DNA of 64,000 bases from Polytrichum commune (lineage: Eukaryota; Streptophyta; Polytrichopsida; Polytrichales; Polytrichaceae), in NCBI GenBank assembly GCA_950295325.1, contig OX485803.1, positions 42,235,554-42,299,553 of the forward strand, written 5' to 3'. Shown one piece after another: positions 17,078 through 26,712 of this stretch. The notes beneath the pieces are model-generated. The model did no database searches. It saw nothing but the letters and a program-made list of their open reading frames with translations, and was not told where the DNA came from. How positions within the stretch are numbered: the first letter of the stretch is position 1; the number at the start of each line of letters is the position of its first letter. Position numbers and translations under genes: made by a program.

Positions 17078-17464
17078 CTATGGTCCTCTTGCGCACCGCG
17101 TAATGGCGTAACACCCTCTGCGATACGGCTGCGCTGGACCACGCTGAGAGTTGCAATTAGGAGTGTAGTATGACCTCCCAGAACGAGCAGGACACGGCGA
17201 CCTATTTCCGGACAAGGCACCGTAGCCAATGAAAGACCGGCGTCGCTGTGCGAGCATGCGCCTTGTGATGTCATCCAGAAATTCGTCTTCTCCTTCGAAT
17301 GCCAGCTCCAGCTGCTCTTCCAAGCTGAGCGCAGCAGGCGATGAGAATTCCATCATGCCGTAGCTAGCCTCTGCTTTGTCAACGAACTGCAGCAACAGGC
17401 AGCTTACAAGCACCGCAGCGACGAGTACCAAGACGACTCCATAACGACTTCCCTGCATCGCCAT
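17078..17464 (-). CDS. RALF: Rapid alkalinization factor (RALF) peptide precursor
   Basis: Single-exon 128-residue precursor. Residues 1-33 form a signal peptide with a Val/Leu-rich core (GVVLVLVAAVLVSCLLLQF). An acidic propeptide follows, then the subtilase site RRML (68-71). The mature basic peptide holds FIGYGAL (78-84), the counterpart of the YISY receptor-binding motif, and four cysteines at 91, 104, 118 and 124 with PYRRGC and ITRC. RALFs are secreted ligands of CrRLK1L/FERONIA-type receptor kinases. They raise apoplastic pH and control cell expansion. The ATG at 17462-17464 was chosen because the signal peptide starts there; the longer open frame upstream is translated from a dinucleotide repeat and is not plausible protein. 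No break is seen. Confidence 0.93.
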   Translation of the reverse strand: MAMQGSRYGVVLVLVAAVLVSCLLLQFVDKAEASYGMMEFSSPAALSLEEQLELAFEGEDEFLDDITRRMLAQRRRSFIGYGALSGNRSPCPARSGRSYYTPNCNSQRGPAQPYRRGCYAITRCARGP

Positions 17465-17484
17465 TGTGCTAACTTCTCCCCACA

Positions 17485-17519
17485 CCCCCCCCCCCACACA
17501 CACACACACACACACACAA
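17485..17519. repeat. Poly-C plus (CA)n microsatellite in the RALF leader
   Basis: A C-run passes into about 12 CA dinucleotides ((TG)n on the RALF sense strand). It ends about 20 bases upstream of the RALF start codon, so it lies in the presumed 5' UTR. Confidence 0.9.
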
Positions 17520-18183
17520 GTGCTAAGCAGACAGTGCGTTCCTCTTGAAAGCTCCAACGCTTCCAAACGGTGCTACACAAGATGGATTTTGGCAAGTTAG
17601 TGGCTCCGTGGAGCGGAGATCCATGCAATAAACTACATGGCGATGGCTATGGTGTGGTCAGCGAGATACTGTTTTTACCAAATGAGACGAAAAGCAGGAG
17701 GAGCGGAGCGGCGGACCAAAGGCAACCTCGAGTGACAGCCGAGCTTCATCACTGCCACGCTTGACCTGTTTATTTTCTCCCACCTGCCCGTCCTGCCCGA
17801 AGGGAAACAGGGCAGGTCTACGTGGGCCCACGCGGACAAAAGTGGTTCAGGTTTTCCTGGTTTTCTGCCTACCATATAGTTGCATACGTAGATTTACGTT
17901 GACATTTGGATGTTAATGTTATTATAGTGGACTAATTAATATATGTTATTTAAGTTACTGTATTGAGATACCAGCTGCGGCCGGTGGGGGCCTCACACCG
18001 CCATCTTGAATGTTTTAATTTGAGATTCATAATTGCAACAAATTCATGATTCATAAATTTATTTATTTTGCAAATACAGTTGATTCCGATGGTCTCATAT
18101 TTAGTTTTGATCCTTCAGGAAACATGGCTACTATTTGAAGCATTGTGAGTTTGAAAAGTGACAAATTGGGCTCCGGGGAGGGG
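17520..18183. other. RALF upstream region
   Basis: Presumed promoter and leader of the minus-strand RALF gene. No motif could be placed with confidence. Confidence 0.4.
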
Positions 18184-18192
18184 ATTTCGGAG

Positions 18193-19495
18193 GGAGGACG
18201 TTAAGTACCCCCACGAACGTTTCGAGGGGGGGGGGGGAATATTCTATCAGGGGCAGGGTTCGCCATTTTTTCTGCACCCGCCCGAAAATTGCTGCCCGTC
18301 CGCCCGATTTCAAAAAAAAAATTGTACTTGGATTTTTGAAGGCTACTTGTCCACAAATCCCATATTGAGTGCACTTCATTTTCAAGGTCTCAAATCCAAT
18401 TTATATGTTCACTTCCATTGAGTAAATAAGCAATTTACTAGATTTCATTCTCAAAATGAAAACGCCAATAAAACATGTAATTAACTTGGAAGTCAAAACT
18501 ATTACAAAATCCTCATTAGCATTAATGTTATAATTTTTGTCACTTCCAATTCAAAGGGACTTTGTCATTCTGAAATCAAACTAAAATTAATTATATTTAG
18601 TTATTCTCGAATAATTTTATATAATATATAATATAGTTAATACCTTCTACTATCACAAAGTTTTCATATGCATTAAACTAGTTAAGTAAGATTGAATGCA
18701 ACTAAGTCTAATATATTCTGATTAATCCCAATTAAGCCCAATTAAATCAGAAAATATGCTTACCAAATTAATTAAGCCTAATTAATCATAAATTATATTT
18801 ACTGGAGTTAATGCCATTTAAATCATGATTAATTCCAGTAAGTACATTTTATAATTAATTAGGGTTAATTAATTTGGTACAAATATTTTCTGATTTAATT
18901 GGGCTTAATTAGGATTAATTAGGATTAATTAGAAAAATTATTAGACTTAGTTGCATTCAATCTTACTTAACTAGTTTAAATGCGTATGAAAACTTTGTGA
19001 TAGTAGAAGGTATTAAATATATATATATTATATTATATTATATTATGTATTAATATGTATTAATATGTATTAATATATTAAAATATATATTAAAATATAT
19101 ATTTTAGTCTGATTTTAGAATGACAAAGTCCCTTTGAATTGGAAGTGACAAAAATTATAACCTCAGTGCTAATGAGGATTTTGTAATATTTTTGACTTCC
19201 AAGTTAATTACATGTTTTATTGGCGGTTTCATTTTGAGAATGAAATCTAGTCAATTGCTTATTTACTCAATGGAAGTGAACATATACATTGGATTTGAGA
19301 CCTTGAAAATGAAGTGCACTCAATATGGGATTTGTGGACAAGTAGCCTTCAAAAACCCAAGTATAATTTTTTTTTGAAATCGGGCGGGCGGCCAGCAGTT
19401 TTCGGGCGGGTGCAGAAAAAATGGCGAACCCTGCCCCCTAACAGAATATTCCCCCCCCCCCCGCAAAGTTCGTGGGGGGGTACTTAACGTCCTCC
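18193..19495. mobile_element. Non-autonomous Mutator-type foldback element, 1.3 kb near-palindrome
   Basis: The element starts GGAGGACGTTAAGTA and ends with its reverse complement. A 9-bp target duplication ATTTCGGAG lies flush on both sides (18184-18192 and 19496-19504), the signature of Mutator-like elements. Almost the whole element is two arms of about 640 bp, folding around a short centre near 18840. Matching blocks in both arms include the C/G-run near the tips, the CGCCCGAT-type tract, CAAATCCCATATTGAGTGCA, and the AT-rich inner segment. No transposase is encoded. A transcript would fold into a long hairpin. Confidence 0.93.
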
Positions 19496-19611
19496 ATTTC
19501 GGAGAACCAACCCATACTCTCGTTCCTTGTTGGATGCCTAAACCCTTGCCTCCAAGGAACCAATGTACGGGTTGGTTTGCCCCAGCCCCAGGAGGGAACA
19601 CCAAATTAACA

Positions 19612-19830
19612 GGAAGAACCGATTGTTGGTTACAGATGAACCAGTTGAGTTTGAGAGATAACTAGTTGCAGTTCTACGACTTCAAGAAAATTATTGATCG
19701 TTTTTAGAGGAATTTAGAGAATATACCTCAAATTAATAAAGAAAAAACCGAAAGATGTCAACATCTAAATGGTCGAATTTGGAAACGCCAATTATGCCCA
19801 AAAGTCTCCCCAAACACTCGGGGAGATAGA
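19612..19830 (+). mobile_element. Short interspersed repeat, SINE-like family, copy 1
   Basis: Similar by eye to 51420-51670 (+) and to the reverse complement of 37060-37232. Shared blocks: CAGTTGAGTTTGAGA, AGAATATACCTCAAA, GATGTCAACAT, and near the end an ATGCCCAAAA-CTCCCC segment. In the other two copies the stretch after GTTGAGTTTGAGAAATAA includes a pol III B-box-like GTTCRAGAC; here that site is degenerate. No coding potential. Confidence 0.6.
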
Positions 19831-20250
19831 CATTACTTGGAAATAAGGTTGAGGCATCCATAGTTAACTATTTAACCACTCATTATGGTATCTTTCATGT
19901 TGGCATGAATGAGATTTGTTGGTGGTTTGTGTTTTTTAGGCAAACAGAGCTAAGATTTATGAGGTGGCAATTTGTGATTGGTTACTATCATAAGTGTTTT
20001 GACAACTGTCATAGCCAAGAATTAGCATTTAAATGAGGAATTGTGAGTTAACCTATAAATTGATTGTGTGTTCCAATAAACTTTACTGCTTCAAAAGTAG
20101 TAGCAATTTCCGTATTCATAAAAACAAAAGATTGTATTCTCCTCAAATTTTGTTCCTCTTCGCAAGAAAAATAATCCCCCGATATTACTCCTCATAAACA
20201 AGTGCAAACTCTTTTTTTTCATTGGTTATAGATGCCTCAACCTTAAGGAG

Positions 20251-20288
<38 letters not shown>

Positions 20289-20773
20289 CGACCAACACAA
20301 CAAATCATGCACACAGCCCACATCTTACCCCAACAAGACTCGGCACAACAAAACCTCAACCAAGATACCATTCACCCAACTCAAAGAGAAGAAGAAAAAA
20401 TCCACTACAAAATTCAATGGTAACGCTCATGTACACCAAGAAAACATGCCACCACCACAAGCTGCATACGAGATCTAGATCCAACAACAACAATATCTTA
20501 CGCAACAACCAACATACCAAGCAATGCAAATATCCACAACATAACTTAGTGCCACCAATGGCATGACGGCCAATAAACAACATCACGATGGCGAAACCTT
20601 GGCCGCCACCTTACCAAGCCTACCAGCACCTTTTCACCCAATTGCACACCCTTCAATGCACAACGGAGAAGCGCAACTCCAACTTCAAGCTCCTCCAATC
20701 CACCTCCTTGCATCAACCATCCCCATTGCAACAATTACAATGAATAGCTCATCCCTAGCCTCCCAACAATGTG
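19831..20773. other. Unassigned repeat-like DNA with a (GA)n microsatellite
   Basis: A GA run lies at about 20251-20286. After it the + strand is poor in G and rich in CAA/ACC triplets, encoding Gln/Thr/Asn/Pro-rich short frames on + and Trp/Leu/Val-rich ones on -. It may be the far side of the neighbouring gypsy element or another degenerate retroelement. No domain is recognised. Confidence 0.3.
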
Positions 20774-21302
20774 TCGTGTAAATACCGATCGTGTGTCACT
20801 GCAGCTCGAGTACCAACCACCACTAACAAACAACACTAAAACATAGCAAGGTCACACATGAACAACACATCTCGACAAAGAAGGAAGAGAGTAGAACACT
20901 CATAATTGCTCTAAATCTCTCTTCAAATGCACACAATTAGTCAAGCTATCTTTCACTCCACCAAGGGAGAATCCAAGAGTGTAAGTAGAGGGAGAAGAAC
21001 TCAAGATTTATTGGAAAATCATACAATCTACACCTCACACAAACTCTCTCCACACACTAACTCACAAGACTTGACTTGGCAAGAATGCCAAGCCAAGGAG
21101 GAGGCTCCTCACTTTCCAAAACTAAGGTTCATCCATCCAACTCTAAATGGATGAAGCCCAACGGATAAGGTGCGGCCGCCGACGCCGCATACCGTGACAG
21201 CTATCGTGTAAATACCGATCGTGTGTCACTGCAGCTCGAGTACCAACCACCACTAACAAACAACACTAAAACATAACAAGGTCACACATGAACAACACAT
21301 CT
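20774..21302. repeat. 99-bp direct repeat pair flanking 331 bp; candidate LTR segment of the gypsy element
   Basis: 20774-20872 and 21204-21302 are nearly identical; both begin TCGTGTAAATACCGATCGTG and run to AACAACACATCT. The second copy sits right beside a minus-strand polypurine tract, where the gypsy 3' LTR should begin. The intervening DNA read on the minus strand contains an AATAAA site near 21012. I could not find the matching LTR at the other end of the element, so LTR status is inference. Confidence 0.55.
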
Positions 21303-21306
21303 TGAT

Positions 21307-21320
21307 ATGCCCCCCTTAGC
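21307..21320 (-). promoter_or_regulatory. Candidate polypurine tract of the gypsy element
   Basis: The minus strand reads GCTAAGGGGGGCAT. It lies downstream of the integrase-PHD reading frame and next to the 99-bp repeat, the expected place for plus-strand priming. Assigned by position and composition only. Confidence 0.55.
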
Positions 21321-21466
21321 TGACTATGGAGTCCCCCTAAGCAGCTAGGACCAACGTCAATCCAAAGGTATGGATAATGAAGGATTGCTCTGCAACCAAC
21401 TAGCGTGGCGAATGTCATCACAAGGACTTGTAGGCTGGGTACAGTGTGAGCCCCATCCTTAATCGC

Positions 21467-22206
21467 CAGGGTTGTCTATCGCGACGTCATGACGGGGTCG
21501 TGCCGTCATGACGCGTCGTGTCGGTTCGGACCCCTCCGTCACGACACAATAGGCTCCTCGTAGGGTCAAACTAGGGTCAACCTAGTAGGGTGGGTAAAAT
21601 ACTTACCTTCTTGCCAAGGTGCCGTCCTATGTGGCAAAAAATGCCGACGTGGATGTGCATATTTCCCTTGGCATGTAAACCATTTTGCCATTGTGTTTAC
21701 CATTTTGTTAAAATCAAAGTAATAAATTATTACTAAGGAGGGTGTAGGTCGGACGGGGGAGAGGGTTGGACGGGAGGAACGGGTGGGGAGCGCGGGCGGA
21801 CGTGTGGAAACGCGGGGGAACGTGGGGTCGGACGGGGGGGGGGGGGGGGAAGGGTCGGACGGGAAAAGGGAGGACAGGAGGGAACGTAAGGAACGGGTTA
21901 GGGAACATGTTAATGGGCTAAGGGAGCGGGGTTAGGGTACGGGGAACGGGGGCGGACGGGAGGGCGGACGGGCGCTAGTAATTTTATTCCCCACTTTACC
22001 TCTACTTTGCTGACGTGTCATCACACGTGGACATCGTAACTCCTACGTGTCCGCAATGGGGTAATGTAAATACACAAAAAATTCGGTAAAATTCAAATCC
22101 GGCAGGATAAAGACATCATCCGGCATAATGTCGTGACGGATACGTGTCGTGACGGCACGACATTATGTCGGGATTACCCTCCGTCACGACACAATAGACA
22201 ACCCTG
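21467..22206. mobile_element. 740-bp non-autonomous hAT element with G-rich core
   Basis: Terminal inverted repeats CAGGGTTGTCTAT / ATAGACAACCCTG are flanked by the 8-bp duplication TTAATCGC (21459-21466 and 22207-22214), both typical of hAT elements. Subterminal copies of CCGTCACGACACAATAG and GTCATGACG lie at both ends. The middle (about 21735-21975) is extremely G-rich on the + strand, with runs such as GGACGGGGG and a G run of about 14. No transposase is encoded. It sits in the 3' untranslated part of the gypsy element. Confidence 0.92.
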
Positions 22207-22340
22207 TTAATCGCCTCTGATGGTTGGCCATCAGATTCCATAGAATTAATTTCACCGCCTCATATCAATTGCGTCTTTAAGCCATAACCCCTCATCTTCC
22301 ATTTGGGTAGGCACAAGATGATGAAAACCACACATGATCA

Positions 22341-23792
22341 TTAAGTACGATTGGTGGGAGCACCAAGTACCGAAGATCCTCGACACCGAGGACAACTCCA
22401 CTGTCCAGATGGTAGAGAAGTCAAGGGTGACCTCAAGCATGTCATGTGCCAACCACGTTGACACTAATCACACAAGAGCATAGTAGCCGCTCTTTTCTTC
22501 TCTCCACACACAAAAAATGGAAAACCCTCTGGCACGACGGCCAGTTCAGAATGAACTGTACCCTCAATGGGTAGATGACATGGGGCACAATTTTTGGAAT
22601 GCTCGCGACATTCCCTGCCATCCTTGCCTTCCAACAACAACAAACCACTCGGCAACACCTCCTTCACCTGAAGGATAGTGCGGCCCGCCCTGACATCCAA
22701 TGTCATGGACGCTTCACGTTGAAGATAAACATAATCCCCTTGCTGAAATCTCCGCAACTGAGGTTGGTAAGCACCACTGCGAATGCGTGCATAACGCAAT
22801 GTGTCACGGTGCTGAGCAATGGACAAATTCTTCATAGCCATAGGTATGGCTCTCTGAAAAAATTGAGCCCGCTCCTGCAAACACTCTGCCCAAATGTTTG
22901 GGTCATCTAAGTCCACAATAGGAGCTAAGTTTTTCCGAATAGAACTCGGGAGAATAGGCTCACGTTCGTACAATAACTGATACGGGCTGTAGGATGCCAA
23001 AGAGGTCTGCCTATTAAATCGATAGCCCATAGCAATCCAATGCAACATAAGGTCCCAATCCCGGTGGCTTCCCCGAAGTAATCCATACTTCCTCAAGCCA
23101 TGTTTGGTTGTCTGAACAACCCATTCAGCCAAGCCATCTGCCTCCGGATGATCCCGAGAGGTGGTACGGTGATCTATGAGCGCCTCAGTGCACAACTCCT
23201 AAAAAACACCAAGGAACTCCCTCCCTTGGTCCATCAACACCTCAGCTGGTGCTCCAAAACGTGCTAACACACGATCCAAAAAGGCGGCCACGGCCAACTC
23301 TACAGAATTTTGGGGTAGAGCAACAAGCTCAACCCACTTGCTAAAATGCTCCACCATTACCAAAACGTACTTTGCTCCACGTGGTGTAATCACCAACAGT
23401 CCTGCAAAGTCCAACGACCAACGGTAGCCCAATCCCATGATAGGTAAGGGCTGTAACTGAGGTGATAAAGTGTTAAAGCTAGACCTGACCCGGTCACAAA
23501 CTTCACACCTCCCGACATAGGCAACCACCTGCTGATACATGCCAGTCCACCAATATTGGCCACGCAACATCGAATGTGTCATGCGTATGCCAAAATGGCC
23601 CAGTTCCTCGTGCACTTGTCGCACCAAGGAGGCTCTCTGATCCGGCCTTGGGACAATACATCTTGTCCCATCCGGCCACAATCGAAATAACAAACCGCTC
23701 TCCCAACGGAACCTTATTATTCGATGTCCAATCATATCCCATTCCATTGCCGAAATAGACAAAGGAAAGGTACCCTGTTGAAGCTTATGCAA
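22341..23792 (-). pseudogene. Gypsy integrase with C-terminal PHD finger
   Basis: The N-terminal zinc-binding module has HEELGHFG and CEVC. The catalytic core shows WSLDFAG, VLMDQGREF and the glutamate in HPEADGLAE, 34 residues after the second Asp. A GPY/F-like stretch is followed by a Cys/His cluster at 22382-22520. It ends in LLCD, then C-x4-H-x2-C (CQRGWHMTC), 14 residues, and WSCPRC, the spacing of a PHD finger with its Trp two residues before the last cysteine pair. The first expected cysteine reads Phe (PFFVC). In-frame TAG codons interrupt it at 23196-23198 and, inside the finger, at 22464-22466. Integrase inserts element cDNA; a PHD finger normally reads histone H3 tails and could bias target choice. 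Not functional in this copy. Confidence 0.85.
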
Positions 23793-23868
23793 TACGGGAA
23801 GATCTTTCCATATATCCGCAATAGCTTGAGGCCGATCAGTCTCATCATCCGAGCCCTGTATCGGAATC

Positions 23869-24657
23869 TCAATAGATGCACCAGAAAATAAAGTGAGGTA
23901 AGCAGCCGCGTGCCAACTTGACCCCGATCAAGTCCTCATCCGAAGGACTTGGATTGCGTGAGAGTCCATCTGCATCCATGTTGGTAATCCCAGCACGGTG
24001 TACCACCTCAAAGTCATACTCTTGGAGCAACAACGCCCATTTGGCAAGCTTGCCAGTAAGCTTATCCGACTCCATGAGCCACCATAATGGCTGATGGATA
24101 GTCACCAAAGTAAAGTGCTGACCATAAAGATACAGCCGAAAGTGGGCAATAGCCCATACCGCCGCCAATGCTTCTCCCTCGTAGGACGAATAATTAGCCT
24201 CCGCCGTATTATTGCTTCGCGAAGCGTACGCAAGAACATACTCCCGGCTAAAATCATCCTTCTAAGTAAGAACTGCTCCCAAACCCAATGAACTCCAATC
24301 CATATGCAACTGGAAGGATTTGGAGACATCCGGACGTCGCAGCACTGAATTCGCACCTAGTTTCTGCTTCAATATCTCAAATGCTTGCTGCTACTCACGA
24401 CCCCAAGTCCAAAGTTGGTCCTTGCTCGTGAGAATGGTGAGAGGCTCAGCGATCAAGCTAAAGTTCTTGACGAATCACCGATAGTAATTTGCCAAGCCCA
24501 AGAATACATGAAGTCTCGGCACATCGACCGGTGTCGGGATCTTCTGCAAGGCATCCACCTTAGTTTGCTGCACCCCAAGACCTCCTGGAATAATCATATG
24601 ATCTAGATATGCTAGTTGGTCATGGAAAAACTTGCACTTGCCATGGTGCAAGGGCAA
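23869..24657 (-). pseudogene. Gypsy RT end (thumb) and RNase H domain
   Basis: Continues the reverse transcriptase in another frame after a frameshift near 24660-24680. 24475-24657 holds the RT-RNase H connection ending LGLANYYR. RNase H follows: MDWSSLGLGAVL, NYSSYEGEALAAVW, QPLWWLMES and HRAGITNMDADGLSRNP, interrupted by stops. The aspartate usually found before HQPL is replaced (TIHQPL), so the site is damaged as well as broken. RNase H degrades the RNA template during cDNA synthesis. Confidence 0.85.
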
Positions 24658-25436
24658 TCCCCACCGCCGTAATCGCTAAAAACGGCTTGAAGATGCCTTA
24701 CATGCTCCTGAGGTGTTTTGCTGAAGATGATCACGTCATCAATATAACACCGAGCAAAAGGCAAGCCAGAGAGGACTTGGTCCATCATTCTTTGAAACTC
24801 AGTAGGCGCATTCTTGAGGCCAAATGGAAGAAACTTCCAATGGTATAGTTGATCATTCCCATCATGATCAACTCCCGAAAATGCAGTTTTTACCCGATCT
24901 CCCGTAAATAATGGGAGCTGGTGATATCCGGATCTCAAGTCTAGGGTGCTAAAGACCCGAGAAAATTCTATGGCATCGAAGAACTCCTCCGGGATTGGCA
25001 TGGGATACCAATCCGACTTGGTCTTCCGATTAACTGGACGGTAATCCCCACACATCCGCTTCTCCGTCCAATTGCCAAAGATACCTTTCTTCAATGGCAT
25101 AACCATAGCACAAGCATACTCCCCGTTGGTAAGTTCGATTAGCCCTGCTGCCAGGAGCTCTCGGCAACGAGCCTGAACACCAATCCGCTCGGAAACACTG
25201 AGCCTGTAAGGTCTCCAAAAAATGGGATGGTCGTCCTCCAACTGAATGTGGATGGGTTTTCCTTTATAACCTTCAAGATCTTGAAGGCTAAAAGCGAAAC
25301 ACCTACGATACGAGCGAATAAATGCTCGTACATTCCGTGCCTCAGCACCAGTGAGATGAGGGCCTAATTCTAATGGCCAATCATCAAACTCTGTAGTCTC
25401 CCTCTCCACCAAAGGAGAACTACATGATGCTGGCAC
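24612..25436 (-). pseudogene. Gypsy reverse transcriptase
   Basis: The frame holds palm and finger motifs of a Ty3/gypsy RT: MCGDYRPVNRKT, FSTLDLRSGYHQLPL, FLPFGLKNAPTEFQRMMDQ and the active site CYIDDVIIFS near 24736-24747. It copies element RNA into cDNA. It is in the same frame as the methyltransferase and protease upstream, separated only by stops (TAG at 25449-25451). The frame is lost after the HVRHLQAVF stretch near 24670. Confidence 0.92.
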
Positions 25437-25727
25437 AAACTCTAATTGCTAATGAGAGGAGGGGGCATTAACCATGCCCCCAGTCTCAGTGCTAGCACTA
25501 GAGTCTAACATTTCTTCATCACCACCAATATGTGATGACGAAGCTACCACTGGAGGCGAAGAAGCCGAAACAATGTAAAAATGTTGAGCCCGAAGCTCGT
25601 CCATCACATGCTGCTCGAATTGATAAATTCGTTCGGTTCTCCAACCATGGCGTGAATTCCTTCCTCCATGGATGTGGACCGCTGTGCCCCCTGACCATAG
25701 TCCTCTGCCCCCAGAGACAACCACTGG

Positions 25728-26712
25728 TCACCATGATGCCTTTGCAATGAAAGGCATAAACCAACAGTTCACACCATGGTATGAAGATCCATGCATGGCT
25801 TAGCCCAACACAAAGCGGTATTGGCCCTCAGAAAGGCCGGGAGCTACGGTGGTGCCAGTGTTGACTCCCATGGCACGCTCCCGTTTGTCAGCCAATGGTT
25901 TGGTGTGGGTTTGAGTGTGAGCATCCCACACCAGACCCGGCCCCCGATCGCGGAAGACGAATGACTGTGGAAACGTCATAAAGGTGGGAAATGCTTTCCG
26001 TGGTGCCTTCACTTTGTTGACCAATGCCAACGGGGGTAAATCATCTCGAACAACCGCCAAAGAGGTCCAATGTGGATCCAAGATGTCATCCACCTTTTGA
26101 TCCAAAGGTGGAGGTACTGCAGAAAATGTTGCAGCTAAAGTAGATGACGGTGCGAGGTTGGTCAAAATCCACCGAGGCCGGTGGGCATAAGAACCAATGC
26201 TCGCGGCATCCACAAAAATGAGATCTCCAAGGTATGGACGAACATAATGATCGCCTTGCAACACCTTGTCCCGGGAGTCTCCCAACAAAGGTACATTCTC
26301 AAAAATATACCGTGGAACGGAAGGTTGGTGGGAAAATCACCACTGCATGAGGCGGATGAGGTCCCAAAATAGACTAGACCTGGGATCCTCTAGTCCGCCG
26401 CCTGCTCTAGCACGTGAATGGCCCTGGCATGGCCATCCTACAATCACCATATCCACCGGACCCAAGTGTCGTAAGTCGGCCTCACTGATAAGTGTGACAT
26501 CACGAGGAAGACGTGAAAAACATCCACGAATGGCAGTTGGGTGTAACTGATGTGGATACAACACCATCAACTGGTGAAAATGGTGACGAGCCACACAGGT
26601 GGATACTTGAGAGTTGTCCACATAGACATATTGTTTGACCGTGAGGCCAGCCTCCAATACAGCCGCTAATCATGTGCCGATGCCCCCAAACAACTCCACC
26701 AAAGTAATCCCA
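25728..26712 (-). pseudogene. DNMT3-like cytosine-C5 DNA methyltransferase domain inside the gypsy polyprotein
   Basis: Motifs in canonical, unrearranged order: I, LVELFGGIGT (near 26670-26705; SAM binding); IV, VGWPCQGHS (near 26414-26440; catalytic Cys); VI, FENVPLLG (near 26281-26303; catalytic Glu); VIII, SYAHRPRWI (near 26166-26194); then a target-recognition-like stretch and RERAMGV with VLG (26 residues apart; IX/X-like region). SSLFWDLIRLM before motif VI, AHRPRW at VIII and the C-terminal pattern resemble DNMT3 more than DNMT1/CMT. It is not circularly permuted like DRM. PCQ rather than PCN at motif IV is DNMT1-like. Stops: TGA 26670-26672, TGA 26337-26339, TAA 25800-25802, TGA 25728-25730. 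The frame equals that of protease and RT, so the domain is part of pol and not a separate insertion. It would methylate cytosine in DNA. Confidence 0.88.

Noticed and set aside
16954-17274. Frames on both strands within the RALF gene
   Set aside because: Shadows of the RALF coding sequence.
17465-17566. N-terminal extension of the RALF frame (Cys-Val repeats)
   Set aside because: It is a translation of the (TG)n microsatellite; the signal peptide starts at 17464.
20222-20781. Gln/Thr/Asn/Pro-rich plus-strand frames as a gag protein
   Set aside because: Composition bias of a G-poor strand explains them; no gag motif is visible.
20774-21302. Complete miniature terminal-repeat retrotransposon
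   Set aside because: No matching target duplication, and no primer-binding site or polypurine tract in the expected places for such an element.
25728-26712. Methyltransferase as a host gene into which the retrotransposon inserted, or as a separate insertion
   Set aside because: It shares the protease and RT frame without gap, and no terminal repeats or duplications border it.
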